A stretch of 56,084 bases of DNA from NCBI RefSeq assembly GCF_014203275.1, contig NZ_JACHIP010000016.1, positions 1 to 56,084 on the forward strand. The letters are read 5' to 3'. This document shows, one piece after another, positions 21,405 to 29,597 of this stretch (position 1 is its first letter; the number at the start of each line of letters is the position of its first letter). A program made the position numbers and the translations under genes. Source of the stretch: Granulicella aggregans (GTDB lineage: Bacteria > Acidobacteriota > Terriglobia > Terriglobales > Acidobacteriaceae). The notes under the pieces are model-generated. The model worked only from the letters and a program-made list of their open reading frames with translations, ran no database searches and had not been told where the DNA came from.

Positions 21405-24400
21405 TCACGACTGGGGTCGTCGCGGAACGTGGCCTGCATTTCTGAGAAGCTGGGTCGGATTGACCCTCAGCTCTCCCGCAATCTTCCGTAGTGTGTCTCT
21501 ATGCAGGGGAATGATCTGTGTGTGCCTCTGCACAAGATCTGATAGAACAGCGGAAGCGAGTCGGCTTTCCTTTGAAACCCTTCTATTGGCAGTCTGAAAA
21601 AACTGCATAGGAAACGCTTCGCTATGGTCTAGCTTTATTGCGAGCCCAAGCAACTGAGTGGCACATGTGTCTCCAACCTTGGCAGCTGCGTTTTCGTAGG
21701 CTTGTTCAATATCACTAACACCAACAGCCTGAGAAATGCCGATCAGCGCTCCGTCACAATAGAATCGCGCGAAAAGGGCGACCAGATCATTGACAAGCAC
21801 CCTAATCTTATCGCGTAGGTCTTTGTCTTCAATCTTTTCAAACTGCTCATTTGATGAGGTTGCAAAAACCGATAAGACATTTAGCACGCAATGAAGGGTC
21901 CGAAGGCCAAGCTTGAACACGCTCTCGAGTATTTCCACTTTTTTCGTGAGATCCAACGTTCCAGAGAAGCCTCGGATGATTTGCCCCAGAAGTTCCATAC
22001 GAGCGTGAGCGAACCTGATCTTCACTTCGACCGAGAGTTCATCACAATACACAGCCTCCAGAGGCTTCTCTGGGCGGCTGTTACTCTCTGCCTCGGTCCG
22101 ATCCTGCGTTTGAAGCCGTACAGGAGCTTCTTGAGTGACAGACACTTCCTCATCAATATGAGCCTGCTCAAGGACGTGCAATCCCTCGTCTATGAAGCGT
22201 ACATCTGATGTAAGGTCACTAACGGCTTCGTGGGGAAATGTTTGGTTGGCAAGGCTAACGAGCCTGTCGATGATGGGATCTCTGCTATGGAAGAACAGGT
22301 AGAAGATTAAAGTGAGCTGATTGTCACGCATCAGCGGCCGGTCCGCCATATCGTTCAACTGATTTCTGGCTTCGGAGGACGGATCGGCGTCGATCAGGTC
22401 GCGGAGATGCTTAGCCAAGAAGAAGTGATAAAAGTACGGGTGCCGAAACAGCAGATTTCCATCTATTTCCTTTAAGATTCTCGCTTGCAGGAGTTCTTTG
22501 AGCATCGTATCGATGTTGACTCGTATACCAATCTGCTCAGAGTACAAACGAGCTGCTTCGTCAAAGTCAGCCCTAGAGCCACTCTCTGTATCGGTGATGA
22601 ACAGCGCATAAGCAAAGCGACGTAAGATACCGTCTTTGCGGTCTATATACGGTTTGGTATTCGTGGATGTTGTGTTGAGCGCATCTGTCACCAGACGCTG
22701 GAACAGAAAGCCAAAAGATCCAGGGTCTACGGTGTCCCCGGCATCGTCCTGTCGAATCTGAAGGACTCCCACAACTAAGTAAGGTAGCGCCGGAAGCGCC
22801 TTGCGTCTGATCAGGTCTGACAGCACGTTTTGCTCTCGTTCTGCATCTCTCCTAAATTCCGGAGAGTCCTCGGAATCTTGCCGTCCCATCCGCAACCACT
22901 TCTGCACAATCTCAGCACGAGAGGAGGGCGGGAGCTCCCTAATTGTGACCAATGCAGAAAAGATTGGCTCGTGCGTTTCTACCGTCGTTGCTCCATAATC
23001 GGCTACATCTGGCAGATCGCTTGACACAATAACCACCAGGTCTGCTTCAGCTTTCAATATCTGCAGGAGCGCTTGCTTTGGCACCGACCCCGTTCGCCGT
23101 TTGTTGAAGTCATCAATCAGGATGACCTTGCGAGATGAATCTAGTTGTCCAAAGGGCTCAACAGCATCAGAGCCGTATTGGTTTCGCACAGATAAACGGA
23201 GCAGATGTGAGAAGTTGCCGTCGAGCGCTTCGCCGGAAAGAAGAACGGGGATTCGCGAAGACGACTTTAAAATGTCCAGGTAGAGAGTTTTGAGTAAAGA
23301 GGTCTTACCCGCCCGCTCTTGGCCGCGAAGATAGACGCATCTTTGCGTCAAAAGGTATTTCAATAGATCCCGGCCCGCCACCTGCTTCGTATCCGATGAT
23401 CCAGGCGCGCTTACGCTCACGGGCGGATAGACGAAGAAATCCGCTAGAACAAGATCTGAGTGGAGTTTATGCGTAAAACCAAAATCGTCTTGAACGAGCT
23501 GGTTGTGAAAACGTTCTGTGAGGTTGAATCTGTCTTGAGATTTCTTGCTGAAAACGATGGCGTGGCTCACGCCATCTACCAATGCAGAATATCGATTGTT
23601 CTTCCAGCGATAGTGATAATAAAGCACAGACGAAGCGTCAAAATCAATTACAAGGCAATTGAAGCCGCTCCTTATTGGGTAGTCTTTCGCCTGCAAGGCA
23701 TCAGCCTCTAGGTAGGCGGTGTTCTCTCCGGTGCTGGCTTCGGTCCAATGGTTGTCTTGTAGATGCTCATGCCCCGTAAAAACGATGTGAGCATTTGATT
23801 CCACAAACTTTCTAAACTCTCGTCGTAGGTTTGGTTCCAGCCAATTGTCTGGATGGTGATAGACGCATAGTGTGACATCCACATCAGACTCTTTCACGGG
23901 AAGATCATTGAGCAGGGACATCGGTACCCCCAAGGTTCCAACCTGCTCATCACGTTGAGAAAGAAGCGCGGTGTTGATCCCAATTAGCTCGACTAACTTA
24001 CTAGCCACGCGAATTGTTCGTGATCGACAGACACGCTCATCACCGAGAACCGGGGTGACAGTAAACTTCTCTACAAACTCATGGAAATGACTTTGCGGAT
24101 TTAGGAGAATGTTGAGGTAACCCCGATCTGGGGTTTTTGTGAGGATGCGTTCTGGGGCTCCGGCTACTAGTGCAGCACGAACACCTAGCTCGTCTTCCGC
24201 CTGTAGGCAGTCGTGGTTGCCAGCGATCACCTCAAAAAACACATTCTGATTCCCGAAGAACTCGGCCAACTGCACTCGCAGCCCTGACAGGAAGATAAAT
24301 GCTCGCTTATACTCGGTCTTTTTGCCTGAAAACGCGATGTCGCCGGTCAACAAAACAAGGCACGCATCGGGTCGGGGTCTGATTGACAGAACCGCTGCGA

Positions 24401-24485
24401 GTAAGGCCTCGAGGCGATCGTCGACGGGGTTACTGCCCTCCCGAAAGTGTATGTCGCTTAATTGAACGGTGAGGAGTTGGCTCAT
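21405..24485 (-). CDS. metallophosphoesterase fused to STAND-type NTPase, defence candidate
   Basis: A 1026-aa protein. Residues 5-290 are a calcineurin-like metallophosphoesterase with its metal-binding blocks: SDIHF (D11, H13), TGDIAFSG (D49), AGNHDC (N90-H91), VYHHPDN and TGHEHLQD. Then comes a P-loop NTPase with Walker A GQERAGKTS near residue 390, and VILIDDFNKR as the Walker B. The helical C-terminal 500 residues have no motif I can name, and they could be the sensing arm. Enzyme-effector plus STAND NTPase is the plan of Avs and other antiphage proteins, in which the sensor triggers oligomers and the effector kills. So a defence role by nucleic-acid or nucleotide cleavage is likely, but inferred. 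It stands alone, divergent from the recombinase gene at 24593. Confidence 0.75.
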   Translation of the reverse strand: MSQLLTVQLSDIHFREGSNPVDDRLEALLAAVLSIRPRPDACLVLLTGDIAFSGKKTEYKRAFIFLSGLRVQLAEFFGNQNVFFEVIAGNHDCLQAEDELGVRAALVAGAPERILTKTPDRGYLNILLNPQSHFHEFVEKFTVTPVLGDERVCRSRTIRVASKLVELIGINTALLSQRDEQVGTLGVPMSLLNDLPVKESDVDVTLCVYHHPDNWLEPNLRREFRKFVESNAHIVFTGHEHLQDNHWTEASTGENTAYLEADALQAKDYPIRSGFNCLVIDFDASSVLYYHYRWKNNRYSALVDGVSHAIVFSKKSQDRFNLTERFHNQLVQDDFGFTHKLHSDLVLADFFVYPPVSVSAPGSSDTKQVAGRDLLKYLLTQRCVYLRGQERAGKTSLLKTLYLDILKSSSRIPVLLSGEALDGNFSHLLRLSVRNQYGSDAVEPFGQLDSSRKVILIDDFNKRRTGSVPKQALLQILKAEADLVVIVSSDLPDVADYGATTVETHEPIFSALVTIRELPPSSRAEIVQKWLRMGRQDSEDSPEFRRDAEREQNVLSDLIRRKALPALPYLVVGVLQIRQDDAGDTVDPGSFGFLFQRLVTDALNTTSTNTKPYIDRKDGILRRFAYALFITDTESGSRADFDEAARLYSEQIGIRVNIDTMLKELLQARILKEIDGNLLFRHPYFYHFFLAKHLRDLIDADPSSEARNQLNDMADRPLMRDNQLTLIFYLFFHSRDPIIDRLVSLANQTFPHEAVSDLTSDVRFIDEGLHVLEQAHIDEEVSVTQEAPVRLQTQDRTEAESNSRPEKPLEAVYCDELSVEVKIRFAHARMELLGQIIRGFSGTLDLTKKVEILESVFKLGLRTLHCVLNVLSVFATSSNEQFEKIEDKDLRDKIRVLVNDLVALFARFYCDGALIGISQAVGVSDIEQAYENAAAKVGDTCATQLLGLAIKLDHSEAFPMQFFQTANRRVSKESRLASAVLSDLVQRHTQIIPLHRDTLRKIAGELRVNPTQLLRNAGHVPRRPQS

Positions 24486-24592
24486 GTCTTATCGTATAGC
24501 GGTGCGTGCGTTGGGGTATACCGTATCGCGGCGTCGCATTCCCGCTGGAAACGCGTTGCTTTAGAGTTGGTTACTGATTTAAGATACACACA

Positions 24593-25267
24593 GTGCCTAA
24601 AGTCATAAAGCCTAAAGCAACACCTAAGACTGACCGGCATCCGAAGGGGCAACGGGTTGGGTACGTCCGCGTTAGCAGCCTCGATCAGAACGAGCACCGG
24701 CAGCTCGAAGGGATGGACCTAGACAAGACGTTCTTGGATAAAGCTTCCGGGAAGGACGTGAAGCGCTCTCAGCTCACCGCGATGCTGGACTTCGTGAGGG
24801 AAGGGGACTCGGTGTTCTGTCACTCGATGGATCGCTTGGGGCGAAATCTGGGGGACTTGAGGAATCTGGTTGATCTCATGACGGAGCGCGGAATCTCGGT
24901 TCACTTCTTGAAGGAGGGGCTGACGTTTACCGGCGAAGACGCTCCGATGGCGAACCTGATGCTGAGTGTCATGGGTGCGGTCGCTCAGTTTGAACGTGAC
25001 CTGATCCGAGAGCGTCAGAGAGAAGGAATTGAGCTTGCAAAGCGGGCCGGCGCGTATAAAGGCCGCAAGCGTAAGTTCTCGCCAGAGAGAGCGGCGGAGC
25101 TGAGCCGCCGTTTGGCCGAAGGCGAGGAGAAGGCGAGTTTAGCCCGCGAGTTCGGTGTCAATCGAGCGACGGTATATCGGTACTTGGGCTGGGCTGCGGC
25201 TGAGACCGCTTCCCGTGCAAAGAAACCGAGATCGGCAAAACGGGGTCGATCCTCGTCGGGAGCGTAA
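24593..25267 (+). CDS. serine recombinase (resolvase/invertase family)
   Basis: The protein is 224 aa. VGYVRVSSLDQNEHRQLEGM near residues 23-42 contains the catalytic Ser of the family, and VFCHSMDRLGRNLGDL holds conserved Arg residues. LMLSVMGAVAQFERDLIRER is the long helix, and the C-terminus has a helix-turn-helix (SLAREFGVNRATVYRYLG) and a basic tail. The start is GTG 24593 with no visible ribosome-binding site. A leader of about 20 basic residues precedes the catalytic domain. It may resolve plasmid multimers or invert a segment; no recombination site was found beside it. The stop is two bases before the HNH gene, so the two are one operon. Confidence 0.9.
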   Translation: MPKVIKPKATPKTDRHPKGQRVGYVRVSSLDQNEHRQLEGMDLDKTFLDKASGKDVKRSQLTAMLDFVREGDSVFCHSMDRLGRNLGDLRNLVDLMTERGISVHFLKEGLTFTGEDAPMANLMLSVMGAVAQFERDLIRERQREGIELAKRAGAYKGRKRKFSPERAAELSRRLAEGEEKASLAREFGVNRATVYRYLGWAAAETASRAKKPRSAKRGRSSSGA

Positions 25268-25269
25268 TT

Positions 25270-25713
25270 ATGAAGGGTCCGGTTCAACGCTCGCTGCATT
25301 GTCCCTGCGGGAATGAGAAGATCCTCGCCCTAGGCCTCTGTTCGACCTGCTACACGCTGAAGCGTCAAGATGAGGAGTATTTCGGTGGTCATCGCGAAGA
25401 AGTCCTGGCTCGTGATGGCTATAGATGTCGTGTCCCCAACTGCGCGACGGTAAAGCGGGGAAAGCGATCGGTGGCAGTTCATCACCGTAAGCCTGGCAAC
25501 AGCGATCCGAAGCTGATGATTACGCTCTGCCTCCCTTGTCACGCTAAGGTAAGCCGTACACAGTTTCTTGAGAATGAATGGCCGGAGTTGCTCCGTATTC
25601 TTTGGCGCGAGCAACACCCGGACGCGCACGAGCAGACCACCCTCGACTTCAAAGTGCGAGGTCCTGGAGCCGCAGCCGTTCCCTTGTTCGAGATCAAGGT
25701 TTCGCAGAAGTGA
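25270..25713 (+). CDS. HNH endonuclease
   Basis: A 147-aa protein. The N-terminus has a four-Cys knuckle (CPCGNEKILALGLCSTC), then CRVPNCATV, VAVHHRKPGN and ITLCLPCHAKVSRTQ, which together make a Cys-bounded HNH fold (His-His, Asn, His). HNH enzymes nick or cut DNA. It starts two bases after the serine recombinase stop and overlaps the next gene by GTGA, so a three-gene operon is likely. A homing or defence-type role is possible; nothing indicates the target. Confidence 0.88.
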   Translation: MKGPVQRSLHCPCGNEKILALGLCSTCYTLKRQDEEYFGGHREEVLARDGYRCRVPNCATVKRGKRSVAVHHRKPGNSDPKLMITLCLPCHAKVSRTQFLENEWPELLRILWREQHPDAHEQTTLDFKVRGPGAAAVPLFEIKVSQK

Positions 25714-26033
25714 AGGCAGGCTACCCGGTCACTCCGGACGGACGATACTTCGTGGTCAAAGGGCGTCTTTGGCGATGCACGAACCCTTCACTTCGGTCCG
25801 AAGCGAAGCAGCTCCTGGTCAAAGAGTTAATGGAGGCACGGAGGGCAAAGGGCGCAGCTATGCGTATTGGGGACTCGGTCGGCCGCGAAGCAGCCCGGAA
25901 GAGGGTCGATCAAGCCAAGCATCAATTGGGTGAGCGCGGGCCGGTTTGGTGGACTGACGGTGCTCCGGACTGGAATCGGCATATGGCAGTCAACACGCCA
26001 TATGCCGATTGGTTTAACTGTTTATCCGTTTAG
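25710..26033 (+). CDS. conserved hypothetical protein (GPVWWTDGAPD family)
   Basis: A 107-aa protein starting at GTG 25710, which overlaps the HNH stop (GTGA). It starts with GYPVTPDGRYFVVKGRLWRC, continues through a charged helix (LMEARRAKGAAMRIGD) and ends with the well-conserved ERGPVWWTDGAPDWNRHMAV and NTPYADWF. I recall this motif in many soil-bacterial hypotheticals, but know no function. A frameshifted copy lies at 29240-29588. The similarity continues past the stop codon, so the DNA segment, not just the gene, was duplicated. Confidence 0.75.
   Translation: MKAGYPVTPDGRYFVVKGRLWRCTNPSLRSEAKQLLVKELMEARRAKGAAMRIGDSVGREAARKRVDQAKHQLGERGPVWWTDGAPDWNRHMAVNTPYADWFNCLSV
25975..26009 (+). 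repeat. 13-bp inverted repeat in the conserved gene's 3' end
   Basis: ATCGGCATATGGC and GCCATATGCCGAT flank nine bases within the codons of RHMAVNTPYAD. The same hairpin, with 10-bp arms, recurs in the copy at 29501-29529. It may be a by-product of the conserved protein sequence or an RNA structure; a T-run is lacking. Confidence 0.5.
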
Positions 26034-26083
26034 CAGTGTGATTTTTAAGGCCGAACAGGTCTGCGACCATCACTGGTCATTGC

Positions 26084-26779
26084 TTACAGGTATAAACCCT
26101 CATGGAGATCCTTGACGGTCGAGTAGCAGTCGCAAGCCGCCGCTTCCAGTGCTTTGCGGTTTAAGATGTGGATGTGTCCGCGCCGGTACTCAATCAACCT
26201 GTCTCGCTGCAAGCTGCCGGCCGCTGCTGCGATCGTCACACGTTTGGTGCCGAGGATCTCGCTCAGTACCTCCTGGGTAATATCGATGGTCGACGACTCC
26301 GTTAAATCCTGCGCGGTCAGGAGCCAGCGCGTAAGGCGCTGTGAGGCTCCATGGATGGAGTGACATCCTGCTACCTGGCTCAGGATGTGCATATGCACCT
26401 GTACAAACTCGAGGATGTGGCGATGGAGATCGTCGTCCTGATCAAATGCCTTTTGGAGGTGCTCGAAGGGAATCTGCACGGCCGCGCCGGCAAGCTGCAT
26501 GCGGCAGTGCGTCGGAGTGTCGACCGGCCCGATGAGGTGCAGGCTTCCCGTGAAACCCTCGCGACCTACAACGCCAACTTCAGACGCGAAACCGACCGTG
26601 GTCACCGCAAGAATGGAAGCCAGGCCCGAAGTCAGAAAGAATGCGTGCGACGGCCGAGTTTGCGACTCGTGAAGCACAGTTTTGGTTCCCAACTCGACCT
26701 CGGACGAAGTCGACAGCAGATGTTTCCTGCTCTTCTGGGAAATGGCGGCAAGAAAACGATTTGGATGGGACTTAGCCAT
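26084..26779 (-). CDS. Crp/Fnr-family transcriptional regulator
   Basis: The protein is 231 aa. The N-terminal 130 residues form a cyclic-nucleotide-binding type domain (LGTKTVLHESQTRPSHAFFL, VVGREGFTGSLHLIG, AAVQIPFEHLQKAF), and the C-terminal winged helix has ITQEVLSEILGTKRVTIAAA. The frame is open 70 codons further, but AAGGAT just before ATG 26779 fixes the start. No conserved Cys for an FeS cluster is apparent, so an Fnr role is unlikely. It lies beside the stress-gene cluster, so it may control those genes (inference). A symmetric site at 26933-26956 upstream could be its own operator. Confidence 0.88.
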   Translation of the reverse strand: MAKSHPNRFLAAISQKSRKHLLSTSSEVELGTKTVLHESQTRPSHAFFLTSGLASILAVTTVGFASEVGVVGREGFTGSLHLIGPVDTPTHCRMQLAGAAVQIPFEHLQKAFDQDDDLHRHILEFVQVHMHILSQVAGCHSIHGASQRLTRWLLTAQDLTESSTIDITQEVLSEILGTKRVTIAAAAGSLQRDRLIEYRRGHIHILNRKALEAAACDCYSTVKDLHEGLYL

Positions 26780-26932
26780 AGATCCTTCTTGAAGCCAGGT
26801 TAAATTGCTGTAAGGGCCGCACGCGTATACGCCCGCTGATGCATTGGATGGTCCAAACGGGCGAACGTCGCAGCAGAAAGGCTTAGCTGCCTCAGTCTGC
26901 CAGTCTCCCAATGTTAAGTATGTTACATAACC

Positions 26933-26956
26933 GTTATGTCTAATATTTGACATAAC
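26933..26956. promoter_or_regulatory. perfect 8-bp inverted repeat near the Crp/Fnr gene
   Basis: GTTATGTC and GACATAAC flank TAATATTT. The AT-rich spacer and TTACATAAC nearby (26923-26931) give an array of TTATGT/ACATAA halves in a short AT-rich patch, 155 bp upstream of the regulator's ATG. Dyad size suits a dimeric regulator such as Crp/Fnr. Confidence 0.5.
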
Positions 26957-26980
26957 GAGGCAACGGCAGTGAAAGGCCAC

Positions 26981-27022
26981 GCAACTCAATAGGTGCGCAT
27001 TCGCTGCAGGTATCGATCCGAA
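26981..27022 (+). promoter_or_regulatory. shared upstream element, copy 1
   Basis: GCAACTCAATA (26981-26991), then GCTGCAGGTATCGATCCGAA (27003-27022), about 130 bp before the GlsB gene start. The same two blocks occur at 31176-31220, 123 bp before a DUF2382 gene. Otherwise the flanks differ, so these are likely control sequences rather than duplicated genes. Confidence 0.5.
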
Positions 27023-27151
27023 CGCAACGCCGCGCCGTCAATAATTACGTCGCCTGCGTCGACACGGTCACCATCCGTGGCTGAAGCATGCTCACTCGGC
27101 AATTAGTTGCCTCTGTTTTTCTAACCGAATTGAAGCACTGGAGGTGCTCAC

Positions 27152-27412
27152 ATGTTCATTATCTGGTGGATTGTCGTAGGTCTGATTGCAGGGTTTCTTA
27201 CCGGCAAGCTCATGAAAGGTTCTGGTTTTGGAGCCATTGGGGACATCGTCGTCGGCATCATCGGCGCTGTGGTCGGAGGCTTTATCATGCAGCATTTGGG
27301 CTACGCCGGATCAGGCGGCCTGGTCTATACGGTCTTCGTTGCTGTCATCGGCGCTGTACTGCTTACACTTCTTCTGCGGCTCGTGACCGGCAATCGGGCG
27401 CGTAACCTGTAG
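27152..27412 (+). CDS. GlsB/YeaQ/YmgE-family stress membrane protein
   Basis: The 86-aa protein consists almost wholly of three hydrophobic segments: FIIWWIVVGLIAGFLTGKLM, GAIGDIVVGIIGAVVGGFIM and GLVYTVFVAVIGAVLLTLLL. The conserved GFG..GDI..GI.GA..GG core of the transglycosylase-associated family is present. Members are made in acid, osmotic and envelope stress; the molecular action is unclear. GGAGG nine bases upstream marks the start. A terminator follows at 27449, so the gene is monocistronic. Confidence 0.9.
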   Translation: MFIIWWIVVGLIAGFLTGKLMKGSGFGAIGDIVVGIIGAVVGGFIMQHLGYAGSGGLVYTVFVAVIGAVLLTLLLRLVTGNRARNL

Positions 27413-27448
27413 CGTCGCCCTAAATTTTCCTTGCATATATACGCTTGA

Positions 27449-27483
27449 ATGGGTGGAGAGTTCGCTGTCCACCCATCTTTCTT
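27449..27483 (+). terminator. terminator after the GlsB gene
   Basis: ATGGGTGGA and TCCACCCAT form a perfect 9-bp stem around a 10-base loop, followed by CTTTCTT. Confidence 0.75.
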
Positions 27484-27602
27484 GGACCCAGTGTTCCTGA
27501 TCATTGTCAGTAACCGACGGTTCTATCAAGTCTTGCGATCCCGCGCGTTTAGGTCGGGCTCAGTGACAATACATGCCTCCCATTACCGGATTGGAACTTA
27601 GA

Positions 27603-27621
27603 GTTGCGCGGTTGGATGCGC
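27603..27621 (+). promoter_or_regulatory. repeated 19-bp motif, copy 1
   Basis: GTTGCGCGGTTGGATGCGC, 125 bp upstream of the BON gene. The copy at 31044-31062 differs at two positions. A control sequence is a possible reading. The 330 bp from 27413 to 27746 contain no gene I can support otherwise. Confidence 0.4.
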
Positions 27622-27746
27622 ATAAATGTCATGTGTGGGAGGGACAACTAAGATGTTCAACTCTCCGTCTGATGCAATGAAAGTCGCCTGCACGATCGGC
27701 CCCTTTCGACAATCAGAAAGTCCACGATCTGTGGCAAGGCCATCTC

Positions 27747-28106
27747 ATGAAGAATCTCATTTTGAAGGTAGCGGCTCCGGCTGCATTTGTTCTCCTGGTT
27801 GCAGCACATTCAGGGTATCCGCAGACAGCGGTCGATGACTCCGTTCACAACAAGGGTCAGAAAACCACGGCGGACAGCCAATCCAATGCAAAGTCCGATC
27901 GCTTGACGACCGCAAAGGTTCGACGCGCCATCATCGCGGACAAAGGTCTGTCGATGTATGCCCACAACGTCAAGATCATCACATTGAATGGCGCTGTCAC
28001 GCTGAAGGGACCTGTGAAATCGGAAGAAGAGAAGCAGAAAGTTGCAGCTGACGCCGCCGGTGCCACCTCGGCCGACGCAATTACCAATCAGCTCACCATC
28101 AAGTAA
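27747..28106 (+). CDS. secreted BON-domain protein
   Basis: The protein is 119 aa. An N-terminal signal peptide (KVAAPAAFVLLVAAHSGYPQ) is followed by a linker of about 30 residues. A BON fold follows from residue 53: RLTTAKVRRAIIADKGLSMY, NVKIITLNGAVTLKGPV and EEEKQKVAADAAGATSADA. BON proteins act in the periplasm, on phospholipid surfaces, or as osmotic-stress proteins of OsmY type. No strong ribosome-binding site was seen. It heads a short group with the 17M-like gene (32 bp gap). Confidence 0.85.
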   Translation: MKNLILKVAAPAAFVLLVAAHSGYPQTAVDDSVHNKGQKTTADSQSNAKSDRLTTAKVRRAIIADKGLSMYAHNVKIITLNGAVTLKGPVKSEEEKQKVAADAAGATSADAITNQLTIK

Positions 28107-28138
28107 CTCAATCGCTACCCAGTAACCAGGAGTTTCAA

Positions 28139-28771
28139 ATGTCCAGCAAACACATGGCAGTATTCGGTATATACGCAACCCCCGGCACCGCTGAAGCGGC
28201 GGTCGATCACCTTCTGTCGAAGGGTTTCATCAACGAAGACATCTCTGTCCTGTTGCCCGATGATGAAAGCACCAAGGCTTTCGCCCATGAGAAGCACACA
28301 AAGGCTCCAGAGGGAACGACGACTGGCGTAACGACCGGTGGGGTCATCGGTGGCACGCTCGGGCTGCTCGCTGGAATCGGCGCGTTGGCTATCCCAGGCG
28401 TCGGCCCGCTGATCGCTGCAGGCCCCATCATGGCGACACTGGCCGGTGTAGGAGTGGGCGGAGCGGTAGGTGGCGTCGTCGGCGCATTGGTCGGGATGGG
28501 CATTCCGGAGTTTGAGGCGAAGCGCTATGAGGGCGCTGTAAAAGACGGTGGAACCCTGCTTTCAGTCCATTGCGACACCTCGGAAGAGATTGACGCCGCG
28601 AAAGCGTCGCTCAAGGAAACAGGAGCAAAGGACATCTCCTCCGCAAGTGAAGCGGCTTCAAGCGACAAGTCGGGGGCACGCGGTACCTTCGGCAACATCT
28701 CTGAAGGCGAGGCCGTTGCCGATCGGGAGGAAGTCGTCACGACTCATCCCGTTACCGTCGAAAAGTACTAG
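28139..28771 (+). CDS. 17M-like general stress protein with glycine-rich hydrophobic core
   Basis: The 210-aa protein has an N-terminal 17M/YflT-like fold (VFGIYATPGTAEAAVDHLLS, GFINEDISVLLPDDE). The middle, residues 60-125, is a Gly/Ala/Val-rich hydrophobic stretch (TTGGVIGGTLGLLAGIGALA) that may insert in membranes. The C-terminal region is a second alpha-beta motif (GGTLLSVHCDTSEEIDAAKA) and an acidic tail. AGGAG lies eight bases before the ATG. It lies between the BON and the lipoprotein genes and is closed by a strong terminator. The family is linked to general stress; the biochemical role is unknown. Confidence 0.8.
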   Translation: MSSKHMAVFGIYATPGTAEAAVDHLLSKGFINEDISVLLPDDESTKAFAHEKHTKAPEGTTTGVTTGGVIGGTLGLLAGIGALAIPGVGPLIAAGPIMATLAGVGVGGAVGGVVGALVGMGIPEFEAKRYEGAVKDGGTLLSVHCDTSEEIDAAKASLKETGAKDISSASEAASSDKSGARGTFGNISEGEAVADREEVVTTHPVTVEKY

Positions 28772-28779
28772 GTAATGTC

Positions 28780-28818
28780 CAATGGGGCCCGCTCGCCAGC
28801 GGGCCCCATTGTCTGTTT
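28780..28818 (+). terminator. strong terminator after the 17M-like gene
   Basis: CAATGGGGCCCGCT and AGCGGGCCCCATTG form a perfect 14-bp stem with a 4-base loop, then TCTGTTTG. It sits just before the lipoprotein gene's ribosome-binding site, so that gene needs its own promoter or readthrough. Confidence 0.85.
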
Positions 28819-28832
28819 GCCCTGGAGAAATG

Positions 28833-29039
28833 ATGAGATCGAGTTCCCGAGAAAGACGTTCCTTTGCATCCACGGCTCGCTGTGCTGTGATGCTGACCTT
28901 AATTTCAAGTGGTGCGCTTTCGCTTACTGGGTGCATCGTAGCTGGGGCCTCAAGCGGAGGCGGATTCTTCATCTGGCCAGGAAGCATCGGTCTCTTGCTG
29001 CTCATTCTGGTAGTCGTTTTCATTCTGCGTCGCAGGTAG
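28833..29039 (+). CDS. small lipoprotein with C-terminal membrane helix
   Basis: The protein is 68 aa from the second of two adjacent ATGs, five bases after GGAG. A basic N-terminus (RSSSRERRSF) is followed by a hydrophobic stretch and a lipobox ending LTGC. A Gly/Ser linker and GSIGLLLLILVVVFILRR come next, so it may be anchored at both ends. It has no recognisable family of known function. Short proteins with this tail are frequent in acidobacterial stress clusters. It lies within a few bases of the 28780 terminator. Confidence 0.65.
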   Translation: MRSSSRERRSFASTARCAVMLTLISSGALSLTGCIVAGASSGGGFFIWPGSIGLLLLILVVVFILRRR

Positions 29040-29107
29040 ACGGGCAAAGAGAAGTGTTCGCTAAGAAGAGCAAGGAAGATGAAGCGAAGACATCTCGGTG
29101 AACCTGC

Positions 29108-29238
29108 GGCTCCGGGGACGGCCCCAACTTCGAGTGGCAGAGGCTTTGCAGGGTCGGCAGGTAAGCGACAGACATGACCAACTGAAATCCGACAAAGCCG
29201 ATCCATCTAAGCTTGTTAAGTATCCAGGTCAGGGCCGC
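29108..29238 (-). pseudogene. fragment of the 207-aa membrane protein gene
   Basis: About 130 bp match the middle of the gene at 19618-20241 (19804-19930): GGCAGGTAAGCGACAGACAT and the flanking bases are shared, and the encoded QLVMSVAYLPTLQSL is recognisable. It is flanked directly by another copied fragment, so this is junk from duplication rather than a working gene. Confidence 0.85.
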
Positions 29239-29239
29239 C

Positions 29240-29588
29240 ACTCCGGGAGAAGGCCACCGGGGGGCGCCGATATTTTGTAGTCAAAGGGCGTCTCTGGGAT
29301 GGACAAATCCTTCACTTCCGTCCGAGGCGAAGCAGCTCTGGTCGTAGAGTTTATGGAGGCGCGCAGGGCAAAGGGCGCAGCTATGCGCATTGGGGACTTG
29401 GTCGGCCGCGAAGCAGCCCGGAAGAGAGTCGATCAAGCCAAGCATCAATTGGGTGAGCGCGGGCCGGTTTGGTGGACTGACGGTGCTCCGGACTGGAACC
29501 GGCATATGGCGGTCAACACGCCATATGCCGCTTGTTCATCACTTTATCCGTTTAGCAGTCTGATTGTTCAATTCCGAACTGGTCTGCG
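29240..29588 (+). pseudogene. frameshifted copy of the 107-aa conserved gene
   Basis: Related to 25725-26071 over the whole length, including about 55 bases after the stop (TTTATCCGTTTAGCAGT). Two one-base lesions, near 29298 and near 29337, break the N-terminal half. The segment from MEARRAKGAAMRIGD to RHMAVNTPYA is intact, but the C-terminus is changed (AACSSLYPF). The homology runs into non-coding DNA, so it came by segmental duplication. Confidence 0.85.
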
Positions 29589-29597
29589 TACGCTGTT

